Counted from the stretch's first letter, positions 20,141 through 30,176 are shown. The stretch is DNA of 64,000 bases from Prevotella sp. E13-27 (GCF_023217965.1 NZ_JALPSC010000001.1:62001-126000); one strand, 5' to 3'. Program-made: numbers and translations. The notes: generated from the sequence alone by a model not told the origin.

Positions 20141-22444
20141 TTAAATGGCTGGTATCACATAGAACTTACGACCTTTCTTGAAATCAATCATCCACTGGTC
20201 CATGATGATATGGTCATCGAGAGCTTTTATCTTTAGTGTATGCTTGCCCTTACCAACCTTCACAGGAGTCTGCTTCAACGCCTGACCTCGCAGCACGCTC
20301 TGCTTCCAGAACTCAGAACGATACTTCTCTTTCAGCGAGATGACGATGGGGGCCTCGTTGTCTATCTGTACCTGATAGCGCAGGTCTCCCTTGTCGTTGG
20401 GCTGTGTAGGAATCATGGCAGTATAGAGAACAGCCTCCCCCTCCTGCTGGGTTTCAAACTCGTAGGTCAACTCTCCACCCTTCGGAATACTGACAGCATT
20501 CATGGAGTGTCCCAGCATCTGGATGGGTTGGCTTCCTTTAGAGGCAGCATCATATTCGGCAGCATTGCAGGCGACACCCTCGAAAGGCTCATCGTCATAC
20601 AATCGGCCACAAATATCTTCAAAGACGGGCAATTGGCGTGGGGCAGCATCCATCAGCCCTTTCCATTTACCATTGGCCAGCGCATTGTAACGACGGGTTA
20701 GTGCGACAATTTCTTCATAGGCAAGATGACTTGTTGCTGAATCAGAAACGATTTTGCGCGTCATGGCTGCAGCGGCATAGATAGGGTAGGCGATATGAGC
20801 CTCATAAGCATTAGATAACTCAGGGCGAAGCAACAAACGACATTTGTCGACAATAGCTTTCAAACATCCAAAAGACTCTAACCGCTCTGCTGCTTCTTGG
20901 CGGGTCAGTCCAATGCCGGTTACATGTGACTTTCCTCCAGGATACTTTTGCTTGTCGAGTTCAACTTGTGTCCAGCCCATAAACTCCGGCTTGCGGATGC
21001 CACAGAGACGATAGAACTGCTGCATGGCTGGGAATAGCGCTTTGCCAACCTCGTCGCCAAACTGCGTACATAGCCAGTTGGCAAGATGCTGGTTGATGGT
21101 CTGAGGCTGTATGCTGTTGATGTCCCATGCCATATCGAGGAATAACTCCAGGTCGTAGGCAGCCACCTTCGGGTCATGGACATTGACAATCCACAACTTC
21201 TTGCAGTTGTGGTCGTAGGCCGCCTTCATCTCGCTGTAGACGAGACCGGGCTGGGTAGTAGTGAGCCACAGATAGTCGTGCGGACGGCCCCAATAGCTCA
21301 GGTGATAATAGACGCCACCACCTCCGCTGCGTTTCTGCTGATCAGCATCTGAGAGACGAGTCATATAGCCATAGTTGTCGTCACACCACATCAGCGTCAC
21401 ATCATCGGGAACCTTCAGGCCACTCTCCAGAATCTCAAGCACCTCCTTATAAGGTATGAACACCTGTGGCACCTTCTCAACATCCTTGCTGTAATATTTC
21501 TTGATAAGCTCACGCTGGTCATCGATGACCTGCTGCAAGCCTTCGAGTTTTTCCTTCTTCGTTTTCACGCCCTCCATCGAACCATCATGGATGCCACGCA
21601 TGCCGATGGTGAAGAACTCCTCAGAGCCTTTTACTTCCTTCAGGCGCTCAATCCAGTATTGTTGTACCTGCTCACGGTTCGTGATATAGTTGTATGGACC
21701 ACGCTGATTGTGGTCCCACTCTGCAACATTGTTTCTCAAAAGTGGTTCACAATGGCTTGTACCTATGAGGATGCCGCATGAGTCGGCCATCTCCTTATTG
21801 CCAGGAATGGTGAAGAAGCCCGGAGTGCCTGTATGCATGCCTGGCCAAATGGTATTGGCACGCAGGCGTAGCATAAGCTGGAATATCGCCTTGTAGGTCT
21901 TGGGTCCCATACGGCCGAAGACCCCATTGTTCTCATAATACTTCCACGCCCAGTTGCGCAACGACCAGTCCTCATCGTTGATGAAGATGCCACGATAAGC
22001 CACGCTTGGTGTGTGTTCCATGAAGAAGTCTGAGGAAAGCTCAAGGCGTGACTTCTTTTCAGGCACGACATCGCCCCACCACACCCATGGTGACACGCCA
22101 GCCATTCGGCTCAGTTCAAGAAGTCCGTAGGCAGCACCACGGGCATTATGGCCTTCAACGACAATCTGTCCTTTCTTGTTGACACTCAACTTAAAGCCAT
22201 CGTCGTTGCCACGTCCTTGGATAATCCTTATGATTCCCTTCTTGGATTTTACTGGTTTAAAGCCTGTCACCTGCTGCATGTCACTATCGAACATCTGCAA
22301 GGCTATCTCCACAACAGGAGACACCTTACCCTCGACTTGGTAAGATACAGGTTCAGAGCCATTAAACCACACCACCGTGTCGGCTGCTTTACTCTGTAGA
22401 AACACCATTGTCACACATGACAACAGCATAAGTAGTTTTTTCAT
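20141..22444 (-). CDS. GH115 xylan alpha-1,2-glucuronidase
   Basis: 767 residues with a signal peptide (MKKLLMLLSCVTMVFLQSKA). The family block YRGIFINDEDW, the NTIWPGMHTG segment, FFTIGMRGIHDG, WCDDNYGY and the C-terminal beta domain ending HIIMDQWMIDF are typical of GH115. These enzymes remove (4-O-methyl-)glucuronic acid from internal xylose units. It is the first gene of a minus-strand run with two esterase genes, 39 bases before the triple-domain esterase, and has its own promoter box. This makes glucuronoxylan the best guess for the locus substrate, alongside the pectin-type activities at 1-5184. Confidence 0.9.
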   Translation of the reverse strand: MKKLLMLLSCVTMVFLQSKAADTVVWFNGSEPVSYQVEGKVSPVVEIALQMFDSDMQQVTGFKPVKSKKGIIRIIQGRGNDDGFKLSVNKKGQIVVEGHNARGAAYGLLELSRMAGVSPWVWWGDVVPEKKSRLELSSDFFMEHTPSVAYRGIFINDEDWSLRNWAWKYYENNGVFGRMGPKTYKAIFQLMLRLRANTIWPGMHTGTPGFFTIPGNKEMADSCGILIGTSHCEPLLRNNVAEWDHNQRGPYNYITNREQVQQYWIERLKEVKGSEEFFTIGMRGIHDGSMEGVKTKKEKLEGLQQVIDDQRELIKKYYSKDVEKVPQVFIPYKEVLEILESGLKVPDDVTLMWCDDNYGYMTRLSDADQQKRSGGGGVYYHLSYWGRPHDYLWLTTTQPGLVYSEMKAAYDHNCKKLWIVNVHDPKVAAYDLELFLDMAWDINSIQPQTINQHLANWLCTQFGDEVGKALFPAMQQFYRLCGIRKPEFMGWTQVELDKQKYPGGKSHVTGIGLTRQEAAERLESFGCLKAIVDKCRLLLRPELSNAYEAHIAYPIYAAAAMTRKIVSDSATSHLAYEEIVALTRRYNALANGKWKGLMDAAPRQLPVFEDICGRLYDDEPFEGVACNAAEYDAASKGSQPIQMLGHSMNAVSIPKGGELTYEFETQQEGEAVLYTAMIPTQPNDKGDLRYQVQIDNEAPIVISLKEKYRSEFWKQSVLRGQALKQTPVKVGKGKHTLKIKALDDHIIMDQWMIDFKKGRKFYVIPAI

Positions 22445-22475
22445 CGTTTGTTTTACTTTAGTAGATTTCCGTCCA

Positions 22476-22483
22476 CAAAAGTA
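22476..22483 (-). promoter_or_regulatory. -7 box for the GH115-esterase operon
   Basis: TACTTTTG on the minus strand, 32 bases before the GH115 start codon. Confidence 0.6.
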
Positions 22484-22557
22484 AAGTAATTATTAGAAAC
22501 AGCAAAACACAAGCCTCGAATAAAGCATATTTTACATGAAAAAAGCACAAATAGTAC

Positions 22558-22589
22558 AAAAAAAGACGCAGTTGTCTGCGCCTTTTTAT
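22558..22589 (-). terminator. Intrinsic terminator after prfC
   Basis: GC-rich hairpin GGCGCAG-ACAA-CTGCGTC on the minus strand followed by a T run, directly after the prfC stop. The plus strand also has a T run, so it may work both ways. Confidence 0.7.
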
Positions 22590-22590
22590 C

Positions 22591-24180
22591 TTAAAACTCA
22601 CTTGTGAAGTGGAACTGTATATGTTCGAAATCCTGTTGGGCCATGCTCAGCACATAGCCTGAGTCAGCGAGGAACACATCCCTACCCTCTTTGTCCTTCG
22701 CCATGTACTGATACTTGCGTTTCTTGAAATTCTCAAGTTCTTTCTCGTCATCGCTCGAGATCCAACAGGCCTTGTAGAGATGGACAGGCTCCCAACGACA
22801 CTTTGCATTATACTCGTTCTCAAGACGATACTGAATGACCTCAAACTGCAGCTGACCCACTGTGCCGATAATCTTTCGGCCATTGAACTGGTTGACAAAC
22901 AGCTGTGCCACGCCTTCGTCCATGAGCTGGTCTATGCCTTTCTGCAATTGCTTTGCCTTCATGGGGTCATCGTTCTCAATATACTTGAACAGCTCTGGCG
23001 AGAACGATGGCAGACCACGGAAATGGAGCTGCTCACCCTCGGTGATAGTATCGCCAATCTTGAACATTCCGCCAGTATCAGGCAGACCTACGATGTCACC
23101 TGGCCAAGCCTCGTCGATGGTTGACTTGCGCTGCGCCATGAACTGAGTGGGCGAAGTGAAACGGAGTGTCTTTCCCTGACGAACATGCAGATAGGGAGTG
23201 TTGCGCTGGAACTTACCTGAGCACACCTTGCAGAAGGCGATACATGAGCGGTGGTTGGGGTCTATATTTGCGGTAATCTTAAAGATGAAGCCTGTGAACT
23301 TTGGCTCTTCGGGCTGCACCTCGCGCTCCTCAGCCTTTGTAGGACGTGGCGACGGAGCTATCTCAACGAAGCAGTTCAACAGTTCCTGAACGCCGAAGTT
23401 ATTCAATGCCGAACCAAAGAATACTGGTGCAACCTCAGCATTACGGTAGGTCTCCACATCGAACTCAGGATAGACGCCATCTACGAGCTCAAGGTCTTCG
23501 CGAAGCTTGTTTGCGTCAGCACCGCCGATACGATTATCAAGCTCATCGGAATCGAGCTCCACGCTAACCTTTTCTGTAACACGCTGTTTATCAGGAGTGA
23601 AGAGGTCAAGCTTCTGCTCATAGATATTATACACACCCTTGAACTTCGCACCCTGATTTATGGGCCAGCTAAGCGGACGCACCTTTATCTCCAGTTCCTG
23701 TTCCAATTCGTCGAGCAGGTCGAAAGGATCGCGACCTTCACGGTCCATCTTGTTGATAAAGATGATTACTGGTGTCTTACGCATGCGGCAGACCGTCATC
23801 AGCTTACGTGTCTGTGTCTCCACACCCTTGGCACCATCGACAACGATGATTGCGGAGTCAACGGCTGTCAGCGTGCGGAAGGTGTCTTCAGCAAAGTCCT
23901 GGTGACCTGGAGTATCAAGGATGTTCACCTTGTATTCAATATCCTTGCCTTCGGGCGTATAATCGAACTCCATCACTGAGGTCGATACAGAGATACCACG
24001 CTGTTTCTCAATCTCCATCCAGTCTGATGTGGCGGTCTTCTTAATCTTGTTGCTCTTAACTGCGCCTGCCACCTGAATCTGTCCGCCGAAAAGCAGGAAC
24101 TTCTCGGTCAGTGTGGTCTTACCAGCATCTGGGTGCGAAATAATCGCAAACGTTCTTCTTCTTTCTATCTCTTGGTTCAT
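22591..24180 (-). CDS. prfC: Peptide chain release factor 3
   Basis: 529 residues, the normal RF3 length. A cytoplasmic translational GTPase that recycles RF1/RF2 after termination. The G1 motif [12 protein letters not shown] lies at the N-terminus, followed by the switch region with [18 protein letters not shown] (G3) and NKMDREG (G4). Domains II and III follow, with the RF3-type C-terminus. It has its own promoter and terminator and is unrelated to the carbohydrate locus before it. Confidence 0.97.
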   Translation of the reverse strand: MNQEIERRRTFAIISHPDAGKTTLTEKFLLFGGQIQVAGAVKSNKIKKTATSDWMEIEKQRGISVSTSVMEFDYTPEGKDIEYKVNILDTPGHQDFAEDTFRTLTAVDSAIIVVDGAKGVETQTRKLMTVCRMRKTPVIIFINKMDREGRDPFDLLDELEQELEIKVRPLSWPINQGAKFKGVYNIYEQKLDLFTPDKQRVTEKVSVELDSDELDNRIGGADANKLREDLELVDGVYPEFDVETYRNAEVAPVFFGSALNNFGVQELLNCFVEIAPSPRPTKAEEREVQPEEPKFTGFIFKITANIDPNHRSCIAFCKVCSGKFQRNTPYLHVRQGKTLRFTSPTQFMAQRKSTIDEAWPGDIVGLPDTGGMFKIGDTITEGEQLHFRGLPSFSPELFKYIENDDPMKAKQLQKGIDQLMDEGVAQLFVNQFNGRKIIGTVGQLQFEVIQYRLENEYNAKCRWEPVHLYKACWISSDDEKELENFKKRKYQYMAKDKEGRDVFLADSGYVLSMAQQDFEHIQFHFTSEF

Positions 24181-24252
24181 CTTCTTATTGATATTCAGGC
24201 GAGCTTGGAGCTTTATTCACCTTATTATAATAGTACATTTGAAATGAGGGTG

Positions 24253-24260
24253 CAAAGGTA
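24253..24260 (-). promoter_or_regulatory. -7 box for prfC
   Basis: TACCTTTG on the minus strand matches TAnnTTTG, upstream of the prfC start at 24180. Confidence 0.55.
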
Positions 24261-24299
24261 CTAATTTCTGCTGACAAATTAGGTCATTTAAAAGAAAAA

Positions 24300-24330
24300 A
24301 CATTGCAATGGCTGCAATGTTTTTCTTTTA
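24300..24330 (-). terminator. Intrinsic terminator after the 24336-24764 lipoprotein gene
   Basis: Inverted repeat CATTGCA-N5-TGCAATG (24301-24307 with 24313-24319), with A and T runs on either side. It can serve the lipoprotein gene. Confidence 0.65.
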
Positions 24331-24335
24331 TTGGA

Positions 24336-24764
24336 TTATCTGATTTTCTTTAATCTTTTAACTTTCGTTCCTTCTTTCGATGACTCTTTCGTTAACTCCA
24401 TTATATCTCCAGAGATTTTATATGCGCCTTCGTCTTTCCAGTCATATTCCTTACCCTCCTTCTGTTTTTGAGTATAGAGGTGGTTGTTTTCTGTTTTGTA
24501 GATGAAGTTTTCCGTACTACCCTCTATGATATTCAGGTTTTCGTCAACATCATGTTCGTACATCTTTCCATTTGCTTCAAACACCCAAATTACATGTTTA
24601 AGCACTTCACTTCCATCTTCATACTTCTGCCATGTTCCTACGAATGCATTGTTTCCAGAACCTCCATTGTTGTCGTCATCATCACTGCTGCATGAGACAA
24701 AGCTTACTCCAAGCATGCATACCAATACCAATGTCAGCACGCTCCAAATAGATTTCATTTTCAT
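24336..24764 (-). CDS. Surface lipoprotein, lipocalin-like
   Basis: 142 residues from ATG 24764 (24758 also possible). A lipoprotein signal ends SFVSC, with Cys as the lipidated residue. It is followed at once by SSDDDD, which matches the Bacteroides-type lipoprotein export signal, so surface exposure is likely. The rest (FVGTWQKYEDG...VWVFEANGKMYEHDVDEN...) is a small beta-rich domain of the lipocalin-like type common in Bacteroidales lipoproteins. Function unknown. It follows rfbD on the same strand by 38 bases. Confidence 0.75.
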   Translation of the reverse strand: MKMKSIWSVLTLVLVCMLGVSFVSCSSDDDDNNGGSGNNAFVGTWQKYEDGSEVLKHVIWVFEANGKMYEHDVDENLNIIEGSTENFIYKTENNHLYTQKQKEGKEYDWKDEGAYKISGDIMELTKESSKEGTKVKRLKKIR

Positions 24765-24802
24765 AAGTTTTTTGTTTAAGTTATAATTATTAGTTAATAG
24801 AA

Positions 24803-25651
24803 TTAAAGTCTTGCGATGCACTCGACGAGCGACTCTTCCCAGTAAGGAACTTCGATGCCGAAGGTCTCCTTGATCTTTGTCTTGTCGAGCACAGAGTAGT
24901 GAGGACGGCTGGCAGGAGTAGGATACTCAGAGGTGTGCAGAGGACGCACCTTACAGGTCTTGATGCCTGCTATGCGGTGGATGGCCTTCGTGAAGTCATA
25001 CCACGAGATGACACCCTCGTTAGAGAAGTGATAGATGCCAGGAACGATGCCCTTAGTGATGGCTGCGAAGATGGCTACAGCGAGGTCGTGAGCATAGGTA
25101 GGCGTGCCTATCTGGTCGAAGATGACGCCCAGCTCAGGTTTCTCATTGCCCAGACGAATCATGGTCTTCACGTAGTTGTTGCCAAACGTTGAGTAGAGCC
25201 ACGCCGTGCGTATCACCATTGAGTTCTTGCAGTTAGCCATAACGCCCTGTTCTCCAGCCAGTTTCGTAGAGCCATAGACGCTGTTGGGGCAGGTCTCGTC
25301 GGTCTCGACATAAGGTGTGTGCTTTGTGCCGTCGAACACATAGTCGGTGGAAATCTGGATCATCCATCCGCCACGCTTGCCTACAGCCTCAGCCAGATAA
25401 GCAGGAGCATCAGCATTGAGCTTACGGCAGAGGTCTTGGTTCTCCTCGGCCTTATCAACAGCTGTGTAAGCTGCACAGTTCACTATACCATCGATATTAT
25501 TTTCCTGAACGAAGGCCTCTATTGCTGCCTTGTCAGTAATATCGAGCTCTTGCACATCAGTATTAAAATATGTATGCTCAGCATGCTGTTTCTCCAGCAG
25601 CTGCATCTCATTTCCCAATTGGCCGTTACAGCCCGTGATAAGAATATTCAT
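24803..25651 (-). CDS. rfbD: dTDP-4-dehydrorhamnose reductase
   Basis: 282 residues from ATG 25651; the longer frame would need a TTG start. The N-terminal NAD(P)-binding motif is ILITGCNGQLGNEM, followed by the YxxxK-type SDR site (SVYGSTKLAGE) and ISTDYVFDGT. It makes dTDP-L-rhamnose for surface polysaccharide, the last step after RfbC. The start is 5 bases after the stop of the DUF4924 gene, so the two are co-transcribed. The other rfb genes are not in the window. Confidence 0.95.
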   Translation of the reverse strand: MNILITGCNGQLGNEMQLLEKQHAEHTYFNTDVQELDITDKAAIEAFVQENNIDGIVNCAAYTAVDKAEENQDLCRKLNADAPAYLAEAVGKRGGWMIQISTDYVFDGTKHTPYVETDETCPNSVYGSTKLAGEQGVMANCKNSMVIRTAWLYSTFGNNYVKTMIRLGNEKPELGVIFDQIGTPTYAHDLAVAIFAAITKGIVPGIYHFSNEGVISWYDFTKAIHRIAGIKTCKVRPLHTSEYPTPASRPHYSVLDKTKIKETFGIEVPYWEESLVECIARL

Positions 25652-25655
25652 AGCG

Positions 25656-26201
25656 TTATTCAAATTTAAGTCCTTCTTCTTTGTCCTTCTTATAATAGTC
25701 GCTCAACATGCCGATAAATGTTGATATCTCCTTAACGGCATGCTGCGTGTTTGGCGTTATCTCTTTCTTCTGCAGTCGCAGCATCATGACACCATAGAGA
25801 GCGTTCATGCATGTCTCTATCTCGTTCTCTTCCTTGTTTGCGCCACGGTTACGCAGTTCCACGATGAATGGCAGCACCTTGTAGTAGGCTGAGCTGTAGA
25901 AGGGGAACTTTGGCGACGCGAGCAACTGTGCGTGCAGCTCAACAAGCATCTGCAGCGTCACCTTGTTTATCTGCAGGTGTCCATGTTCGCGGCATCCCTC
26001 TTCGTTCATCATCCTGATAAGGTTGCCATACCAGTCCACCTCGTCTTCTTTCTGTTCCTCAGTATAGTCGAAGCGTTCCACATATTCGCGCTTTATGCGC
26101 GACAGCGAGCATCCGAAGGCGCGTATAGTGTCTTCCACCTGCCACATGTAGAGCAGGTATTCAGCAATATTGTTTTTTCTTAATTCCTGTGCTATAAACA
26201 T
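25656..26201 (-). CDS. DUF4924 family protein
   Basis: 181 residues. The mostly helical sequence (MFIAQELRKNNIAEYLLYMWQVEDTIRAFG...) matches the DUF4924 family, which is restricted to Bacteroidetes and uncharacterised. No signal peptide or membrane helix is visible. The 4-base gap to rfbD indicates a shared transcript and no functional link is known. The name is by recognition; function unknown. Confidence 0.8.
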   Translation of the reverse strand: MFIAQELRKNNIAEYLLYMWQVEDTIRAFGCSLSRIKREYVERFDYTEEQKEDEVDWYGNLIRMMNEEGCREHGHLQINKVTLQMLVELHAQLLASPKFPFYSSAYYKVLPFIVELRNRGANKEENEIETCMNALYGVMMLRLQKKEITPNTQHAVKEISTFIGMLSDYYKKDKEEGLKFE

Positions 26202-26208
26202 ATTAATA

Positions 26209-26239
26209 AGAGGTGAGAGATTAGAGGTGAGAGGTTAGA
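26209..26239. repeat. Short GAGGTGAGA-type repeat between genes
   Basis: Repeats of AGAGGTGAGAG(A/G)TTAG fill the gap between the LysE and DUF4924 genes. The same motif recurs at 42849-42908 and 58120-58149 between genes and at 27858-27892 inside the FAD dehydrogenase gene. Confidence 0.7.
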
Positions 26240-26244
26240 ATATG

Positions 26245-26895
26245 CTACCACCTCAACAGATTTGTTGTTGTACCCAGCAGCATGATGACGGAACCTATAA
26301 TCACCAGTACGCCAATGACTTGGTTTATAAGGCGTATTCCGAACTCGTCGAACTTCATGCGAATCTTATCTACAAGCCACGTCAGTCCCCACCACCACAA
26401 GAGCGCTCCTCCTACGATACTCAGGAAGCCAACAAGCATCTCAAACGGATGGTTGGGCAGCACAAAGGCGAACTGCGCATAAAGAGCCATGAAGAGGAAC
26501 ACGATGAGCGGATTGCTGAGGGTGACAAAAAAAGCCGTTACAAGATTATAGGTCAGCGTGCCTTTCTCTTGTCCCGACTGGTGCATCTTCCTTGTTGGAT
26601 CAGTACGATAGGTGTACCATCCGAATGCCAGCAGCATCAATGAACCTGCTATCTGAAGGTAGAAACGGTTGGTGTCGTTGTTCACGAAATCCATTACGAA
26701 TGCCATACCGAATCCTGTGATAGCAGCATAGATAATGTCGCTTATTGAAGCGCCGACGCCTGTTACGAAGCCATACCAGCGCCCTTTCTTCAACGTACGC
26801 TGCACACACAATATGCCTACTGGTCCCATCGGAGCAGAGGCAATCATCCCTATGAGCAAGCCCTTAGAGATGAAATCCAATATGTTTATTGGCAT
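26245..26895 (-). CDS. LysE/RhtB family exporter
   Basis: About 216 residues from ATG 26895 (26907 is also in frame but nearly abuts the promoter). Inner-membrane protein with about six helices. The LysE-family N-terminus SKGLLIGMIASAPMGPVGILCVQRTLKKGR is clear, followed by helices such as GFVTGVGASISDIIYAAITGFGMAFV. The family exports amino acids or related small molecules, and the substrate cannot be read from sequence. It stands alone with its own -7 box. Confidence 0.85.
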   Translation of the reverse strand: MPINILDFISKGLLIGMIASAPMGPVGILCVQRTLKKGRWYGFVTGVGASISDIIYAAITGFGMAFVMDFVNNDTNRFYLQIAGSLMLLAFGWYTYRTDPTRKMHQSGQEKGTLTYNLVTAFFVTLSNPLIVFLFMALYAQFAFVLPNHPFEMLVGFLSIVGGALLWWWGLTWLVDKIRMKFDEFGIRLINQVIGVLVIIGSVIMLLGTTTNLLRW

Positions 26896-26915
26896 GTGAA
26901 ACGGCATAGTTGATG

Positions 26916-26923
26916 CAAAATTA
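26916..26923 (-). promoter_or_regulatory. -7 box for the LysE gene
   Basis: TAATTTTG on the minus strand matches TAnnTTTG. Confidence 0.5.
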
Positions 26924-26972
26924 GTAAAAAAGAGGGAAATAATCGACTTTTTTTAGAACATTAACGCAAATA

Positions 26973-28601
26973 TCACGAAATATGTGCCTCCATGTATGCA
27001 GCACACATCTCTGCACAGCGCTCGCCATCGACGCCTGCCGACACTATTCCACCAGCATATCCTGCACCTTCGCCACAAGGGAAGAGCCCCTCAACAGTAA
27101 CGTGCTGGAGTGTCTCTGGGTTACGCACAATGCGCACTGGCGACGATGTTCGGGTCTCTACGGCAATCATCAGCGCCTCGTTGGTAAGGAAGCCGTGAGC
27201 CTGTCGGCCGAAGGTCTTGAAGCCTTCCTGCAGGCGCTTCGAAATGGGTTTTGGCAACCAGAAATGAAGTGGCGAAGAGATGAGTCCTGGCGCATAGCTG
27301 CTCTTGGGAAGGTCTGAGCTAAGACGTCCATTGACGAAGTCGGCCATTCGCTGCGCAGGTGCCGTCTGGCGCATGTTGCCCTGTTGCCAGCAGGCTTGTT
27401 CCAGCTGTTCCTGAAAGGCCATCATCGCGAGAGCATCGGTCTCTGAGCCTGTAGCTTTTCCGCTGGGTGACGACAGCGCTCCTAAGTCCTCTGGACGTAT
27501 CTCAACCACCATTCCTGAGTTAGACCATTGTGTACCACGATTGGCAGGACTCATGCCGTTTACGACAATCTGCTTCGGACCAGTGGCAGCAGGAATGACG
27601 AAGCCTCCAGGACACATGCAGAAGGAATACACTCCACGTCCATCGACCTGTGTCACAAACGAGTATTCGGCTGCTGGGAGCCAGCGTCCGCGCCCCTCCT
27701 TGCGATGATACTGTATCTGGTCTATGAGTGCCGAGGGATGCTCCAGACGCACGCCTACGGCTATGCCCTTTGCCTCGATAGTCACCTTTGCCTCAGCCAG
27801 ATAGCGATAGACATCGCGTGCAGAGTGGCCTGTGGCAAGAATCACGGGGCCATGATAGAGGTGAGAGGTGAGAGGTGAGGGGTGAGAGGTTACTGCTTCT
27901 ACACCTACAACGCGCTGGGTGCTTCCTTCAGTCTCGATGACGAGTCGCGTCATCTTGGTCTGGAAATGCACCTCGCCGCCACAGCGCAGTATGGTGTTAC
28001 GCATGTTCTCAATGACCTTAGGCAGTCGGTCGGTACCTATATGCGGATGGGCATCGGCAAGGATAGCCGTCGATGCACCGTGCTGACAGAAAACGTTGAG
28101 AATTTTCTCTGTGTTGCCACGTTTCTTCGAGCGTGTATAGAGCTTTCCGTCAGAGTAGGCTCCTGCCCCACCCTCGCCGAAACAGTAGTTGCTCTCTTCA
28201 TCTACCTGCTGCGTACGCGAGATGTTGGCAAGGTCTTTCTTGCGCTCATGCACATCCTTGCCTCGCTCAAGCACCACAGGACGGAAGCCCAGCTCTATCA
28301 GGCGCAAGGCAGCAAACAGTCCGCCAGGACCTGCACCTACCACAATCACCTGCTGTCGGTCGCTCACATCGGGATAGTCCGTGTGCTGATAGGCATCGTC
28401 AGTGGGCAGCTCGTTGACATAGACACGCACCTTCAGGTTCACGAAGATGGTGCGCTGACGGGCATCAATGCTTCTCTTCAGAATCCTCACGCCCATTATC
28501 TCCTGCTGTCGCAGTCCGTACTCGTCGGCCAGGTATTGTTTCAGTCTGTCCTCCTGTGCGGCCACCTCGGGCAGCACCCTTATCTGATATTCGTTTATCA
28601 T
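26973..28601 (-). CDS. FAD-dependent dehydrogenase (COG2509 type)
   Basis: 542 residues, cytoplasmic. A small N-terminal domain (about 1-85) is followed by the FAD dinucleotide fold IVVGAGPGGLFAALRLIELG. Then come GEGGAGAYSDGKLYTR, typical of the COG2509 flavoproteins, and a C-terminal GEGAGYAGGIVSAGVDG flavin-binding segment. Reaction unknown. The loop SHPSPLTSHLYHG is encoded by the CTCACCTCT repeat (27858-27892) that is otherwise intergenic here, so it looks like an in-frame repeat insertion tolerated between strands. Confidence 0.88.
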   Translation of the reverse strand: MINEYQIRVLPEVAAQEDRLKQYLADEYGLRQQEIMGVRILKRSIDARQRTIFVNLKVRVYVNELPTDDAYQHTDYPDVSDRQQVIVVGAGPGGLFAALRLIELGFRPVVLERGKDVHERKKDLANISRTQQVDEESNYCFGEGGAGAYSDGKLYTRSKKRGNTEKILNVFCQHGASTAILADAHPHIGTDRLPKVIENMRNTILRCGGEVHFQTKMTRLVIETEGSTQRVVGVEAVTSHPSPLTSHLYHGPVILATGHSARDVYRYLAEAKVTIEAKGIAVGVRLEHPSALIDQIQYHRKEGRGRWLPAAEYSFVTQVDGRGVYSFCMCPGGFVIPAATGPKQIVVNGMSPANRGTQWSNSGMVVEIRPEDLGALSSPSGKATGSETDALAMMAFQEQLEQACWQQGNMRQTAPAQRMADFVNGRLSSDLPKSSYAPGLISSPLHFWLPKPISKRLQEGFKTFGRQAHGFLTNEALMIAVETRTSSPVRIVRNPETLQHVTVEGLFPCGEGAGYAGGIVSAGVDGERCAEMCAAYMEAHIS

Positions 28602-28624
28602 TAAAGTGTTTCTCTATTTTGTTG

Positions 28625-28632
28625 CAAAAGTA
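28625..28632 (-). promoter_or_regulatory. -7 box for the FAD dehydrogenase gene
   Basis: TACTTTTG on the minus strand, 24 bases before the start codon. Confidence 0.6.
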
Positions 28633-28679
28633 CAAATAATCGTGGAAATGGCAAAGAACAGCAGTGGATAATCGTTGTC

Positions 28680-30104
28680 TTAGGGCAACGAAACGGTCTT
28701 GCGTCTTAGTGCGAAGAGCCCAGCAAACGTGAGCAGTCCGTTGACCAGAAGCAGCTCGTAGCCGAAGCGATAGCCCCATAGATGGTTTGCAGCGCCGTCA
28801 AGGGCATAACACAGCAGGGGAGCAGCAACACACACGTAAGGCACAAAAGCATCGCGCACAGCCCTTTTCGTGAACAGTCCAAAGGCAAACAGTCCCAGCA
28901 GAGGCCCATAGGTATAGGACACGATGGTATAGATGGCATCGATGAGACTCTTTGAGTTGACAGCATCGAAAAGCAAGATGAATGTCACGAAGACAAGACA
29001 CATTATTATATGTACGCGATGGCGCAGGCGCTCATCGTCCTGTCTGTCTCTGATGTCAACACAATAGCTCGTGGTGAGCGAGGTAAGCGCAGAGTCGGCA
29101 CTCGAAAACGAGGCCGCCATGATGCCAATGACAAACAATACTGCCACCACTCCACCCGTCTGGCTCACAAACAGAGGCAGCATCTCGTCGCCCTTAGCAG
29201 GGATGGTCACGCCACTGGCTTCGAACAGCTGTGCCAGCATTACTCCAAGAGCGAGGAACAGCAGGTTGGCAGGCAGGAAAGCCACGCCATAGGTGCACAT
29301 GTCCTTCTGAGCGTCGCGCAGGGTGCGACACGTCAGGTTCTTCTGCATCATGTCCTGATCAAGGCCTGTCATCACTATTACAATGAACATACCGCTAAGC
29401 AGCTGTTTCCAGATGTTCTGAGGCGATGACCAGTCATCCATGACAAACACTCGGCTGCGCTCATCGGCAGCTATATTATGGATAGCTTCTGCCATCGACA
29501 TGTCCATCTGTCCCATCACCTTATTAATAATAAGGAGCAGCGCGAGAAACAGACAGGTGGTCTGAAACACATCGGTGAACACCAGCGTGCGTATGCCGCC
29601 ACGACGCGTATAGAGCCATATGAGCGCCACCAGCAGGGCTGCCGTGAGCCAGAAGGGCACGCCCATGGCGTCGAACACAAACCTCTGCATTATCATACAG
29701 ACCACATAGAACTTCAGCGCAGCGCCAGCCATCTTCGACAACAGGAAGAACCAGGCGCCAGTGAGGTAGCTCTTTCGGCCCAGTCGCTGCCCCAGATAGC
29801 TGTAGATGGTCGTAAGGTTCAGCTTGTAATAGACAGGCAGCAGCACGAAGGCCACAGCCACATAGCCGAATATAAAGCCCATGCACAGCTGCAGATAGGT
29901 CATGCCGCTCGACAGCACCATGCCTGGCACAGACACAAACGTAACGCCCGATATGCTGGCGCCCACCATACCGAAGGCCACCATCCACCACGGCGAGCGT
30001 CGCTCACCACGGAAGAAAGCGGCGTTGGAGGCTCGCTTTGTACTCCACCTACTTATTGCTGTCAGGGCAACGAAATACAGAATTACAGAGATTATTATTA
30101 TCAC
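28680..30104 (-). CDS. Sodium:solute symporter (SSS family)
   Basis: 474 residues with about 12-13 predicted helices. The SSS-family blocks are present: FFRGERRSPWWMVAFGMVGASISGVTFVSVPG, the GRKSYLTGAWFFLLSKMAGAALKFYV helix pair, RRGGIRTLVFTDVFQT and ASFSSADSALTSLTTSYCVD (Na+-site helix). Substrate unknown; related Bacteroidetes members are linked to sugars or sialic acid, but no such neighbour exists here. Monocistronic by its promoter and spacing. Confidence 0.9.
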   Translation of the reverse strand: MIIIISVILYFVALTAISRWSTKRASNAAFFRGERRSPWWMVAFGMVGASISGVTFVSVPGMVLSSGMTYLQLCMGFIFGYVAVAFVLLPVYYKLNLTTIYSYLGQRLGRKSYLTGAWFFLLSKMAGAALKFYVVCMIMQRFVFDAMGVPFWLTAALLVALIWLYTRRGGIRTLVFTDVFQTTCLFLALLLIINKVMGQMDMSMAEAIHNIAADERSRVFVMDDWSSPQNIWKQLLSGMFIVIVMTGLDQDMMQKNLTCRTLRDAQKDMCTYGVAFLPANLLFLALGVMLAQLFEASGVTIPAKGDEMLPLFVSQTGGVVAVLFVIGIMAASFSSADSALTSLTTSYCVDIRDRQDDERLRHRVHIIMCLVFVTFILLFDAVNSKSLIDAIYTIVSYTYGPLLGLFAFGLFTKRAVRDAFVPYVCVAAPLLCYALDGAANHLWGYRFGYELLLVNGLLTFAGLFALRRKTVSLP

Positions 30105-30168
30105 TTCTACCCTAATGAGTTAGCGCTTAGCAAACGCATCTGAAAAACCAAGTCTTCTTTTGAGGGTG

Positions 30169-30176
30169 CAAAGTTA
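30169..30176 (-). promoter_or_regulatory. -7 box for the symporter gene
   Basis: TAACTTTG on the minus strand matches TAnnTTTG. Confidence 0.5.

Noticed and set aside
24803..25651. rfbD as part of the rhamnose-releasing GH78 pathway
   Set aside because: RfbD makes nucleotide-activated rhamnose for surface polysaccharide and is not a degradation enzyme; its neighbours are unrelated.
28680..30104. Symporter as a sialic acid transporter tied to the SASA esterases
   Set aside because: The esterases carry CE6-like features and lie beside GH115; no sialic acid catabolic gene is in the window.
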